DNA of 7,478 nucleotides, taken from CAZCWX01 sp964502465. GTDB taxonomy: Bacteria > Desulfobacterota > Binatia > Bin18. Below, one piece after another: positions 1 through 6,369 of this stretch. The position numbers were made by a program, and so were the translations under genes. Each line of letters opens with the position of its first letter. Position 1 is the stretch's first letter. The stretch is taken from contig CAZCWX010000714.1 of the NCBI GenBank assembly GCA_964502465.1, positions 1 through 7,478 of the forward strand. The letters run 5' to 3'. The notes below the pieces were generated by a model. It saw only the letters and a list, made by a program, of their open reading frames with translations. It was not told the origin of the DNA and ran no database searches.

Positions 1-1
1 G

Positions 2-187
2 GTCAAAGGCGGAGGCATAATCGAGCGGATTCTGGTCCAGCGGTATCAGCGCGTGTACTTTAGCCGCTTGGCAATGCTGCCGGAGTACCACTACACGCTC
101 CCGTTGCCAGACGCAGCACAGTTCGAGTGGAAAGATACCACTGAACGTCAGTTCTCTTCCTGGAGCCGATACGGCGGCACCTCGTAG
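2..187 (+). CDS. C-terminal fragment of an unrecognised protein
   Basis: An open frame enters from the left edge and ends at a TAG at 185-187, giving 61 residues of a longer protein whose start lies outside the window. The piece is rich in aromatic and charged residues (for example RVYFSRLAMLPEYHY) and has no transmembrane segment or motif I can assign to a family. Of the three forward frames here it has the most protein-like composition. It is convergent with the VOC gene, with only 38 bases between the two stops. I do not recognise the family and assign no function. The main doubt is whether so short an edge fragment is coding at all. Confidence 0.5.
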   Translation, partial: VKGGGIIERILVQRYQRVYFSRLAMLPEYHYTLPLPDAAQFEWKDTTERQFSSWSRYGGTS

Positions 188-225
188 TAACATCTACAAG
201 CCGATTCTTCCTTGTCTTGATCCGG

Positions 226-732
226 TCAGAACTCCCCACGCTTGATCCGCTCAAATAACCTCCGTGTGTTGTCGTCAAGTTCGAAGATTTCCATGATCGA
301 GCCAATCGCGGCCTCGGTATCAAAGTACGCGAACCGCACCCCGGGGTCACCAATGCGACCACTCTGAATCACTGGAAAGCCATTGGTAGCAAAATCGTCA
401 ACCGCTTTTTGATAGTCTGGCACGATGAAGCCGAGGTGGTGCAGTCCCTCGCCCTTTTTGTCCAGAAATTCTTTATAGATACTACGACCAGACAGATGCT
501 CGATCAGTTCAATCTGTGAATCGCCGGCATACCCCAAGGAGATGTGGATATGAAAGTCACCAGGCCCGCCTCGGAAGGATGGTTCATGCACTTCGACATC
601 GTTCAAACGGAAGAAACGCGGCACTCCCATTTTTTCGGTAAAGAATCGTTCTGCTGCGGCAATATCTTTGGCCACGAAGGCAATCTGATGGTGCCCGGCG
701 GCAATATAGGCGTAGGGTGAGGTCGTAGACAT
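226..732 (-). CDS. VOC-superfamily protein (glyoxalase / methylmalonyl-CoA epimerase-like)
   Basis: This 168-residue protein has the two-module VOC fold of small metal-dependent lyases, isomerases and dioxygenases. The first module starts at the HHQIAFVAKD strand (residues 14-23), where H15 is the expected first metal ligand. E75 in the QIELIEH strand is the second. The second module starts at GLHHLGFIVPD (97-106) with H98 or H99 as ligand, and E148 in SIMEIFE is the fourth. The arrangement and length resemble methylmalonyl-CoA epimerase and glyoxalase I, but the substrate cannot be read from the sequence. The ATG at 732 is well supported by a strong SD (AAAGGAGG on the minus strand) nearby. 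It diverges from the acyl-CoA dehydrogenase gene, which makes a role with CoA thioesters plausible; that part is inference from context. Family assignment is firm, exact reaction is not. Confidence 0.9.
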   Translation of the reverse strand: MSTTSPYAYIAAGHHQIAFVAKDIAAAERFFTEKMGVPRFFRLNDVEVHEPSFRGGPGDFHIHISLGYAGDSQIELIEHLSGRSIYKEFLDKKGEGLHHLGFIVPDYQKAVDDFATNGFPVIQSGRIGDPGVRFAYFDTEAAIGSIMEIFELDDNTRRLFERIKRGEF

Positions 733-753
733 GATCGTCCCTCCTTTTGTTTC

Positions 754-789
754 GACTCCCGGACTTTATGACGCTGAGACTCCCAGACT
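754..789. repeat. Near-perfect 12-bp direct repeat in divergent promoter region
   Basis: GACTCCCGGACT at 754-765 recurs as GACTCCCAGACT at 778-789, with 11 of 12 bases identical and a 24-bp period. It lies in the 124-bp region between the divergent VOC and acyl-CoA dehydrogenase genes. Direct half-sites two helical turns or slightly more apart are compatible with a regulator binding site. No regulator gene is visible in the window, so a regulatory role is only a suggestion. Confidence 0.4.
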
Positions 790-841
790 GCAAGCCCTGA
801 CCCTTTACCCCCGTGAGCGAACTGGCTAAGGTAAGGGCCGC

Positions 842-848
842 GGAGGGG
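842..848 (+). promoter_or_regulatory. Shine-Dalgarno of acyl-CoA dehydrogenase gene
   Basis: GGAGGGG ends 8 bases before the ATG at 857 and is followed by a T-rich spacer. It supports this ATG as the true start, with the protein beginning MDFHFTPEEEAF, the usual N-terminus of the family. Confidence 0.75.
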
Positions 849-856
849 TATTTTTT

Positions 857-2041
857 ATGGATTTCCACTTTACTCCTGAAGAAGAGGCATTCCGCCAGGA
901 ACTGCGAACCTGGCTACAACACAATCTGCCCGCAGGCTACGATCCGCAGAAATTCGATGAAATCGATGCTGACGCACGCTTCGAGTTCCAACGTGCCTGG
1001 CAAAAGAAAGCCCATGCAGCAGGATGGGTGGGTATTCACTGGCCGAAAGAATACGGTGGCCGTGGTGCCAGCCTGATGGAGATGTTTATTTTTAACCAGG
1101 AAATGACGAAGGCCCATGCACCTCGCTATGCCAATACCTTAGGGCTGATGATGTCTGGCCCGACGATCATCCACTGGGGAACTGAAGAGCAGAAACACCG
1201 GTATCTCCCCAAGATCCTTTCTGGAGAAGAAATCTGGTGCGAAGGCTTATCTGAGCCCAACGCAGGTTCGGATCTCGCTGCGTTGCAAACCCGCGCAGTG
1301 GAAGATGGCGACTCTTTTGTTGTTAACGGTCAGAAAGTGTGGACCAGCTATGCGCACCACGCTGATTTTATCCAGCTTTTTGTTCGTACTGACCCCAATG
1401 CACCCAAACATAAAGGGATTAGTTGCCTGATCGTAGACATGAAGACCCCAGGGGTCACTGTGCGTCCGTTAGTACAAATCACTGGGGATGCAGAATTCAA
1501 CGAGGTGTTTTTCGAGGATGTCCGCGTACCAAGAATGAATCTGTTAGGTCCGAAAGATGAGGGATGGAAAGTCTTGGTCACCACCTTGATGCACGAGCGT
1601 GCTGGTATCGGCTCTGGATTGCCCGTGCACCGGCAACTGGCAGAACTGGTCCGGCTCAGCAAGACGGTTGAGGTCAATGGCAAGCCCGCCAGTGCCGATC
1701 CTGCTATACGGCAAAAATTGGCGCAGTTCGCTATCGAATGCCAGGCGGTTACGTACAACATGTTCCGCAGCTTCAGCAAACGGCTCAAAGGGAGCCCGCC
1801 CGGACCAGAAGGTTCCATTAACAAACTCGTTGGGTCTGAACTGAACCTGCGGATGGCCGCTTTTGCGACTGAACTGCTCGGTCCGTATGCGCAGCTTGCA
1901 CAGGGGTCGCCATACGCAGTGGATCACGGTCGCTGGCCACGCGCCGCCCTGTGGGCCCGGCTCCTAACGATCGGTGGCGGGACGTCCGAAATTCAACGCG
2001 GTATTTTGGGCGATCGGGTGCTTGGGTTACCGAAGGGGTAG
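857..2041 (+). CDS. Acyl-CoA dehydrogenase family protein
   Basis: The 394-residue protein is full length for a FAD-dependent acyl-CoA dehydrogenase, which forms the 2,3-double bond in an acyl-CoA thioester and passes electrons to ETF. The helical N-terminal domain (about 1-125) begins DFHFTPEEEAFRQELRTWL. The central beta domain carries WCEGLSEPNAGSDLAAL (127-143) and GQKVWTSYAHHADF (158-171), the FAD and substrate signature. The C-terminal helical domain ends IGGGTSEIQRGILGDRVLGLP (372-392). The position that holds the catalytic Glu in medium- and short-chain enzymes (YEGTSQIQ) is Gly374 here. E247 in LMHERAG instead matches the alternative catalytic Glu of isovaleryl- and long-chain acyl-CoA dehydrogenases. 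The closest architecture is the FadE/CaiA-like group acting on bulky or branched acyl-CoAs, a group with some heteromeric members. The SDR downstream on the same strand would fit a later step of the same oxidation. Substrate unknown. Confidence 0.95.
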   Translation: MDFHFTPEEEAFRQELRTWLQHNLPAGYDPQKFDEIDADARFEFQRAWQKKAHAAGWVGIHWPKEYGGRGASLMEMFIFNQEMTKAHAPRYANTLGLMMSGPTIIHWGTEEQKHRYLPKILSGEEIWCEGLSEPNAGSDLAALQTRAVEDGDSFVVNGQKVWTSYAHHADFIQLFVRTDPNAPKHKGISCLIVDMKTPGVTVRPLVQITGDAEFNEVFFEDVRVPRMNLLGPKDEGWKVLVTTLMHERAGIGSGLPVHRQLAELVRLSKTVEVNGKPASADPAIRQKLAQFAIECQAVTYNMFRSFSKRLKGSPPGPEGSINKLVGSELNLRMAAFATELLGPYAQLAQGSPYAVDHGRWPRAALWARLLTIGGGTSEIQRGILGDRVLGLPKG

Positions 2042-2049
2042 AACAAGCC

Positions 2050-2144
2050 ATTAGCCGTCAGCTGTCAGCGGTCAGCCAAAGGCAAAACGAGGGTGATGGA
2101 GAAATTTTTGCTGATAGCTGATCACTGAAAGCTCACTGCCGATA
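2050..2144. repeat. Inverted array of degenerate 7-bp repeats (imperfect hairpin)
   Basis: The spacer between the dehydrogenase genes holds four consecutive heptads of form NNYAGCN at 2050-2077 (ATTAGCC, GTCAGCT, GTCAGCG, GTCAGCC). After a 32-base gap come five heptads of the opposite sense at 2110-2144 (GCTGATA, GCTGATC, ACTGAAA, GCTCACT, GCCGATA). The arms can pair in 7-base register: 2071-2076 with 2110-2115 and 2064-2069 with 2117-2122 form 6 pairs each, including one G-U, separated by single mismatches; the outer heptads pair less well. This resembles the dispersed heptamer-repeat hairpins seen between genes in several bacterial groups. Whether it is dispersed here cannot be judged from one copy. 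Confidence 0.65.
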
Positions 2145-2146
2145 AC

Positions 2147-2154
2147 AAAGGAGG
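2147..2154 (+). promoter_or_regulatory. Strong Shine-Dalgarno of SDR gene
   Basis: AAAGGAGG lies 7 bases before the ATG at 2162, immediately after the heptamer array. It fixes the SDR start and shows the array does not contain the ribosome binding site. Confidence 0.8.
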
Positions 2155-2161
2155 AACAACA

Positions 2162-3058
2162 ATGGGCAAGCTTGATGGCAAAGTTGCAGCAATTACCGGC
2201 TCGGGCCGCGGGATCGGACGCGGCATCGCGCTGCTCATGGCAAAGGAGGGAGCCAAGGTTGTGGTGAACGACCTCGGTGCCAGCGTGCACGGTGAGGGAG
2301 CGGATAAAACCCCTGCCCAGCAGGTTGTGGACGAAATCAGAAGTGCCGGCGGTCAGGCGGTGGCCAATGCTGACAACATCGCTACAGCTAAAGGTGGCGA
2401 GAATTTGGTCCAGACGGCAGCCGATTCGTTTGGCAGGCTCGATGTTCTGGTCAACTGCGCTGGCATTCTGCGTGATCGGATGATCTTTAACATGACCGAA
2501 GAAGAATGGGATGCGGTGGTCGCTGTGCACCTCAAAGGCCATTTCTGCACTATTCGTCCGGCCTCGGCCTTAATGCGTCAGCAGAAGAGTGGTCGCATTA
2601 TCAATTTCTCGTCTGGATCGGCACTCGGTGCTCCGGGACAACCCAACTACGCCGCTGCCAAGGCCGGTATTTTGGGACTGACGTACAGTTGTGCGAACGC
2701 CCTCGCCAAGTACGGCATTACCTGCAATGCCATTATGCCTGGTGCGGCGACGCGTATGACGGACACTATTCCCGCGAACTTCGCCCAACAGATGGGCCTT
2801 GCCACAACGAGTGAGCAAGCTCAAGCGAGCCCCATGGACCCGGGCAATGTCGCGCCCATCGTCGTATTTCTTGCCAGCGACGCTGCCCAACACGTGAACG
2901 GTCAGGTTTTCGGGGCCAGTGGCTACCGGATTGCGCTCTATACCCATCTCGTGCCGGAGAAGGTGATCTATAGCCAGGGGCCGTGGGACCTGGATCACCT
3001 GTTTAAGGTGTTCAACAGCACCCTTGGCGCAGATCTGCAGCCGCCAAGGATGGTGTAG
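2162..3058 (+). CDS. Short-chain dehydrogenase/reductase, MFE-2-type 3-hydroxyacyl-CoA dehydrogenase-like
   Basis: This 298-residue protein is an NAD(P)-dependent classical SDR. The dinucleotide loop TGSGRGIG is at 12-19. D37 after the second strand (VVVNDLG) favours NAD over NADP. The NCAG motif is at 98-101, and the catalytic triad reads S150, Y163 and K167 (GQPNYAAAKAG). The VVVNDLG stretch followed by an inserted loop with VVDEIRSAGGQAVAN resembles the (3R)-hydroxyacyl-CoA dehydrogenase domain of peroxisomal multifunctional enzyme 2 and bacterial homologues. The protein extends about 40 residues past the usual SDR end, ending ADLQPPRMV. It lies 120 bp behind the acyl-CoA dehydrogenase on the same strand, so oxidation of a hydroxyacyl-CoA made from that enzyme's product is a reasonable inference. 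A 3-oxoacyl reductase or another SDR activity cannot be excluded. Confidence 0.93.
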   Translation: MGKLDGKVAAITGSGRGIGRGIALLMAKEGAKVVVNDLGASVHGEGADKTPAQQVVDEIRSAGGQAVANADNIATAKGGENLVQTAADSFGRLDVLVNCAGILRDRMIFNMTEEEWDAVVAVHLKGHFCTIRPASALMRQQKSGRIINFSSGSALGAPGQPNYAAAKAGILGLTYSCANALAKYGITCNAIMPGAATRMTDTIPANFAQQMGLATTSEQAQASPMDPGNVAPIVVFLASDAAQHVNGQVFGASGYRIALYTHLVPEKVIYSQGPWDLDHLFKVFNSTLGADLQPPRMV

Positions 3059-3167
3059 TGCCAGAGGCAGCCTCTCGACTCTGTGGTTCGCTATGCTATG
3101 GTAAGGACTAGTTTTGGAATCGTAAACGGTTGATCAGTAGTACGTATCTGCCAAAAAATTTTTGTCG

Positions 3168-3212
3168 AGGGCGTGAAGATCACTGGTGTACATCTTCGCG
3201 CCCTTAGTTTTT
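3168..3212 (+). terminator. Hairpin with T-rich tail (terminator or leader attenuator)
   Basis: AGGGCGTGAAGAT at 3168-3180 pairs with ATCTTCGCGCCCT at 3192-3204, giving 13 pairs with one G-U and an 11-base loop. The tail TTAGTTTTT follows. It has the form of an intrinsic terminator for the SDR transcript. It ends only 4 bases before the SD of the FKBP gene, leaving no room for a promoter in between. FKBP transcription must therefore start within or upstream of the hairpin, so it could also act as an attenuator in the FKBP leader. Confidence 0.65.
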
Positions 3213-3215
3213 ACG

Positions 3216-3222
3216 AAAGGAG
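3216..3222 (+). promoter_or_regulatory. Shine-Dalgarno of FKBP gene
   Basis: AAAGGAG lies 9 bases before the ATG at 3232 and supports that start, which gives a complete signal peptide. Confidence 0.7.
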
Positions 3223-3231
3223 TATCGCACC

Positions 3232-3831
3232 ATGACCTTGTCTCACTGGAGGATGAGGATTCCCGTTCTTTTTCTTACTGGGAGCCTGCTACTTTTTTGC
3301 GCGAGCCCGAGTTGGGCTCAGGGGAAAAAGACTGGAACGATAGACGTCATCTCCGATGGCAAAAAGGTGTCAATCGAGTATACCTTGACTCTGGAAGATA
3401 AAACGAAGGTAGGGTCCAATGTCGGTCAGGAGCCTCTTGTTTTTACCCAGGGCAATCGCGAAATTATCCCCGGTTTAGAAAAACAGTTGAATGGCTTGAA
3501 AGCTGGGGACAGCAAACGAGTCGAAGTCTCGCCTGAGGAAGGGTACGGCAACGTTGATCCTGCACGAACGCAGGAGGTTCCTAAGGACAAAGTTCCAGAA
3601 GATGCACGGAAAGTTGGCGCAAGACTAACCGGTCAGGGACCAGACGGCCAGATGCTTTTCGCTGAGGTGACCGAAATAAAAGACAGCACGATTGTGCTGG
3701 ATATGAATCACCCGCTTGCTGGGAAAAAATTAATCTTCGATGTGAAAGTGCTCAAGGTTGAAGACGGTGGAGAGAAAACAGTCGAGAAGACTCCTCCGGC
3801 AGCAGCGCCTACGGCCAAACCTGCCAAATAG
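3232..3831 (+). CDS. Exported SlyD-like FKBP-type peptidyl-prolyl isomerase
   Basis: The 199-residue protein begins with a Sec signal peptide: basic MTLSHWRMR, hydrophobic PVLFLTGSLLLFC, and a likely cleavage after SPSWA at residue 29. The mature part matches SlyD more than classical FKBP. The FKBP half has KVSIEYTLTLEDKTKVGS (45-62), FTQGNREIIPGLEKQLNGLK (71-90) and VEVSPEEGYG (97-106). An insert-in-flap chaperone-type region follows (about 107-160; QEVPKDKV, DGQMLFAEVTEI), and DMNHPLAGKKLIFDVKVLKV (157-176) completes the fold. The His/Cys-rich nickel-binding tail of Escherichia coli SlyD is absent; a Lys/Pro/Ala tail ends the chain. It would catalyse prolyl isomerisation and hold unfolded proteins in the periplasm. 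The CASP region is a poor lipobox, so a soluble product is more likely. It is monocistronic by context, being convergent with the next gene. Confidence 0.92.
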   Translation: MTLSHWRMRIPVLFLTGSLLLFCASPSWAQGKKTGTIDVISDGKKVSIEYTLTLEDKTKVGSNVGQEPLVFTQGNREIIPGLEKQLNGLKAGDSKRVEVSPEEGYGNVDPARTQEVPKDKVPEDARKVGARLTGQGPDGQMLFAEVTEIKDSTIVLDMNHPLAGKKLIFDVKVLKVEDGGEKTVEKTPPAAAPTAKPAK

Positions 3832-3888
3832 CATCCTTTCATCTGTCTTCTGTTTTCTCCTTCTTGTTACCCATCTTTATTCGAACGA

Positions 3889-3920
3889 GAGGAGGAGTCT
3901 TGAGTTTCTTGCTCCTCCTC
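3889..3920. terminator. GAG/CTC-repeat hairpin between convergent genes, possible weak bidirectional terminator
   Basis: GAGGAGGAG at 3889-3897 pairs exactly with CTCCTCCTC at 3912-3920 around a 14-base loop. It lies in the 111-bp gap between the convergent FKBP and lipoprotein genes, where a shared terminator would be expected. Neither strand has a good T-tract directly after the stem, so the assignment is tentative. Confidence 0.35.
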
Positions 3921-3942
3921 CTTCCCCCCTCAAATCAGTTCT

Positions 3943-4416
3943 TTACCATCCGTGGTAACGCTCATGTTCCCGTTCGAGTTCTCGGACACCCTGACGGTAC
4001 CCCTTACTCACATTGCGCTCGACCTTGTCTCGTTTGTGATCGTATTTTTGGTCGACCCTGTGGCTTTGTTTCTGGTAGCGAGGATCGGAGGTATTTCCTC
4101 CGTATTTGCGGTAGAGTTTTTCCTCAGCTTCGCGTTCTTGACGATCGAGCCGTCTCATTGCTTTGTCATATTTCCGGTTTAGTTTTTCGTTGAGTTCTTG
4201 TTGCTCACGGGTGAGGTCACGGTGTATTTCTCTGTGCGAACGGCGATCTGACTCGTAGTAGGGATCATAAGAACTCCTATACGCGGGAGTGCCGTAATAT
4301 GGGTCGTAGACTTGAGGAGAGGGATACCCGTAATATCCGCCTCCAGCCGGGGGAACACATCCAGCGGCGAGCAGCGCACCGCTCAATACAATAGTTAGGA
4401 GAGTTTGAATTTTCAT
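3943..4416 (-). CDS. Putative lipoprotein, Tyr/Pro-rich with C-terminal charged coiled coil
   Basis: I do not recognise this 157-residue protein as a named family. It starts MKIQTLLTIVLSGALLAAGC, a short signal peptide ending in a lipobox-like AAGC with C20 as the probable lipidated cysteine; the -3 residue is Ala rather than the usual Leu. Residues 21-55 are rich in Pro, Gly and Tyr, with YDPYY occurring twice (37-41, 50-54). Residues 56-155 are almost entirely charged and helical, with recurring basic-Tyr motifs (RKYD at 81-84, RKYG at 103-106, QKYD at 123-126), and are probably coiled coil. An envelope-anchored structural or stress-related lipoprotein is a reasonable guess, but no function is assigned. 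The start is supported by GAGGAG on the minus strand (4423-4428), 6 bases upstream. Confidence 0.8.
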   Translation of the reverse strand: MKIQTLLTIVLSGALLAAGCVPPAGGGYYGYPSPQVYDPYYGTPAYRSSYDPYYESDRRSHREIHRDLTREQQELNEKLNRKYDKAMRRLDRQEREAEEKLYRKYGGNTSDPRYQKQSHRVDQKYDHKRDKVERNVSKGYRQGVRELEREHERYHGW

Positions 4417-4481
4417 ATCCTGCTCCTCGCTTGAGTTTCTATGTAGTATATAAACCCTTCTGCAAGAGAAGGGACTCGGTT

Positions 4482-5075
4482 ATGGCACTATCTCTGGAGA
4501 TGAGGAGACAATTGAACTTTGCCCATATGCTGACGAGTGTGCGTCTTCTTCTGACGCCATTTTTTCTTGTTACCATTGAAACGAGTGCCCAGCAGCCGGA
4601 TAGCTGGAAGGCGGCGTGTGTCATCGGTCTGTTTCTCCTCATCTGTGCGAGCGATTATTATGATGGTCCCGTAGCAAGGGCGCTCGGTCTCGACTCTGAC
4701 CTAGGGAAAATATTTGATAATCTGGCAGATATTATCTTCCTCTTGGCCTCGCTCAGCTATCTTGTCTACCGTGATGCAGTCCCGTGGTGGATTCCAGCGG
4801 CCATTGCCTTGGCATTCGGACAATATACGCTGGATTCCTGGTTGCTCTCCAGTAAGGGAACCAGCGTTACCCTTGTGTCTAACCCTATTGGCCATTGGGC
4901 AGGCATTCTGAATTTCCTGTTGACTGGGGTGATGGCGCTGCATGCCGCGCTCCAACAACAGTTGCTTGTTCCTCTTCTCTATCATGGCCTCTTGGCTTTC
5001 TGGATTGCCTACTTATTGTTAGCGATGGGCGTGCGGTTGCGTTTCTTTCTCGCACAACTCAACCGGAAAACGTAA
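4482..5075 (+). CDS. CDP-alcohol phosphatidyltransferase family protein
   Basis: The integral membrane protein of 197 residues carries the complete family signature DX2DGX2ARX8GX3DX3D: D58, D61, G62, A65, R66, G75, D79 and D83 (from SDYYDGPVARAL to GKIFDNLAD). These residues bind the divalent cations and the CDP-alcohol. Such enzymes move a phosphatidyl or alcohol-phosphate group from a CDP-activated donor to an acceptor alcohol in phospholipid synthesis. The N-terminus (NFAHMLTSVRLLLTPFFLV) recalls phosphatidylglycerophosphate synthase, but the residue after D79 is Asn rather than the usual Pro, so the acceptor cannot be fixed. About five or six hydrophobic segments are visible. The ATG at 4482 was chosen because AGAAGGGA lies just upstream and the PgsA-like N-terminus begins here. 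An in-frame TTG at 4431 would add 17 residues with no good SD. It is divergent from the lipoprotein gene. Confidence 0.88.
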   Translation: MALSLEMRRQLNFAHMLTSVRLLLTPFFLVTIETSAQQPDSWKAACVIGLFLLICASDYYDGPVARALGLDSDLGKIFDNLADIIFLLASLSYLVYRDAVPWWIPAAIALAFGQYTLDSWLLSSKGTSVTLVSNPIGHWAGILNFLLTGVMALHAALQQQLLVPLLYHGLLAFWIAYLLLAMGVRLRFFLAQLNRKT

Positions 5076-5172
5076 CAAGTCAAAGCAGCTCTTCTCCTTT
5101 CTTTTTTACACTTTACGTTTGACATTTTATTTCGTTCGCTTGTCCTCTGATCTCGGCTGAGAGCAAATTTTG

Positions 5173-6225
5173 TCAATCGGCTGTCGATCCTTGCAGCGCC
5201 ATGCCTTCTTCGCGAGCACGGCGGATGTCCGCAAAACTCACACCAGCGATTGGCAAGGCGAGTAACCCCTGGGCGATAAGGGTGAGAAATTGCACGGCGT
5301 TGAGGACTAGGCCATAGGCCAGACCGTCGGCTCTGTTTACGCCGAAAAGCTCAAGCGCAAGAATACAGGCATACTGGTACGGTCCAACCATGCCAGGGAG
5401 AAAATTTGGCAAAGCTGTGCCAAAGCCGATGAAGATGAACACAACCAGTGCGGCACTGAACGGAACCTGGAGGTCAAAAGCAAGGATCATGACGTAACTG
5501 GAGAGGATTGGTAAGAACCACAGGGCAAGCGAAACGAGAAACACTGCCAACAACAACCAGGGGTTGGGTATTATCCGCATACCAGCCGCTACCGAGGCCA
5601 GCACACTTTTCAAACCGCTGCCAAAACGCTGCGGTAGAAGGCGCAGCACCCAGCGGTCAACAAACGCTTCGCCACGCCACCAGAAGAGCAATACCAACGA
5701 GACCAGTATAGCTGCCCCCACTGCAGGGAAAATTGCTCCTCGGCGCACCCAGAGCGGTAAATTTTCGACAGTGAGAAGACCAACGAGAATGTAAAAGACG
5801 ATGACCACCGAATCTAGCGTCTTCTCCAAAACGATATTACCGACCACGCTCGAGAAAGGAACGCTCGATCGGCGTGACAACAGCCAGGGGCGGACGATCT
5901 CTCCAAGCCGAACGGGCAGTAGATTGATCGCCATGTACGCGACTGCAGTGATGACCCAGAGGCGTCCAAGTGGGACATGCTCAAGCGGACGTAACTCGAG
6001 CTGCCAACGCCAGGCACGGAACACCATAATCAGGAGACTTACAACGATAGCAACGAGCAGCCAGCCTACGTCTAAGCGCCGCAACGCGACTCCCAGCTCG
6101 TCGAGCTGAACATTGCGAAAAGCGAGATAGAGGAAACCAACGCTCACGAGCACGCTGATGATCAGGTTCCGCCAACGGCGAGCTCCCGTCCCGCTCTGTG
6201 CGTCTGCCGGGTGCGCGTCTACCAT
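5173..6225 (-). CDS. Lysylphosphatidylglycerol synthase TM region / AglD family membrane protein
   Basis: This polytopic membrane protein of 350 residues has about seven or eight hydrophobic segments. Motifs typical of the LPG-synthase-TM (UPF0104, flippase-like) family are present: FRAWRW (69-74), NLLPVRLGEIVRPWLL (101-116), LEKTLDSVV (133-141, in the place of the usual ER..D) and LPNFLPGMVGPYQ (272-284, in the place of the P..PG..G loop). Related proteins are MprF's membrane half, AglD and HpnL, linked to transport or modification of lipids; there is no aminoacyltransferase domain here. The ATG at 6225 was chosen over an upstream in-frame ATG at 6318 because a strong minus-strand SD (AGGAGGAGGA, 6229-6238) directly precedes it and the extra 31 residues look non-coding. 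It is convergent with the CDP-alcohol gene. A role in lipid translocation is inferred from family and context; the lipid is unknown. Confidence 0.88.
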   Translation of the reverse strand: MVDAHPADAQSGTGARRWRNLIISVLVSVGFLYLAFRNVQLDELGVALRRLDVGWLLVAIVVSLLIMVFRAWRWQLELRPLEHVPLGRLWVITAVAYMAINLLPVRLGEIVRPWLLSRRSSVPFSSVVGNIVLEKTLDSVVIVFYILVGLLTVENLPLWVRRGAIFPAVGAAILVSLVLLFWWRGEAFVDRWVLRLLPQRFGSGLKSVLASVAAGMRIIPNPWLLLAVFLVSLALWFLPILSSYVMILAFDLQVPFSAALVVFIFIGFGTALPNFLPGMVGPYQYACILALELFGVNRADGLAYGLVLNAVQFLTLIAQGLLALPIAGVSFADIRRAREEGMALQGSTAD

Positions 6226-6339
6226 GAGTCCTCCTCCTGAAAGTAGTGAGACACACTCTGACGGAACAGTTGGCGGTCTGCAAGGAGAGAGCCGTTTCTC
6301 GCAGGAAAGTTGTGACAATGCTTGCTAACGGTTTGCACC

Positions 6340-6369
6340 TTGACAACCCTTCTGTTTAGGGAGGAAAAT
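6340..6369 (+). promoter_or_regulatory. Possible sigma-70-type promoter for the dioxygenase remnant
   Basis: A consensus -35 TTGACA is at 6340-6345. The best -10 candidate is GAAAAT at 6364-6369, 18 bases downstream and matching 4 of 6 consensus positions. It sits in the divergent region upstream of the dioxygenase fragment. The -35 is convincing and the -10 is not. Confidence 0.3.

Noticed and set aside
3063..3075. Small hairpin AGAGG-CAG-CCTCT just after the SDR stop
   Set aside because: Five pairs with a three-base loop and no T-tract; too weak to call when a far better hairpin lies at 3168-3204.
4431..4481. TTG start at 4431 adding 17 residues to the CDP-alcohol phosphatidyltransferase
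   Set aside because: No SD stands before the TTG, and the added residues do not resemble the family N-terminus; the ATG at 4482 has a purine-rich SD.
5076..5172. Terminator between the convergent CDP-alcohol and AglD-type genes
   Set aside because: Only a four-pair TCTC/GAGA stem near 5150 is visible. The region is T- and C-rich but has no convincing stem, so none was called.
6226..6318. Upstream ATG at 6318 extending the membrane protein by 31 residues
   Set aside because: A strong SD lies directly before the ATG at 6225, inside the extended frame, and the extension has no family-like character.
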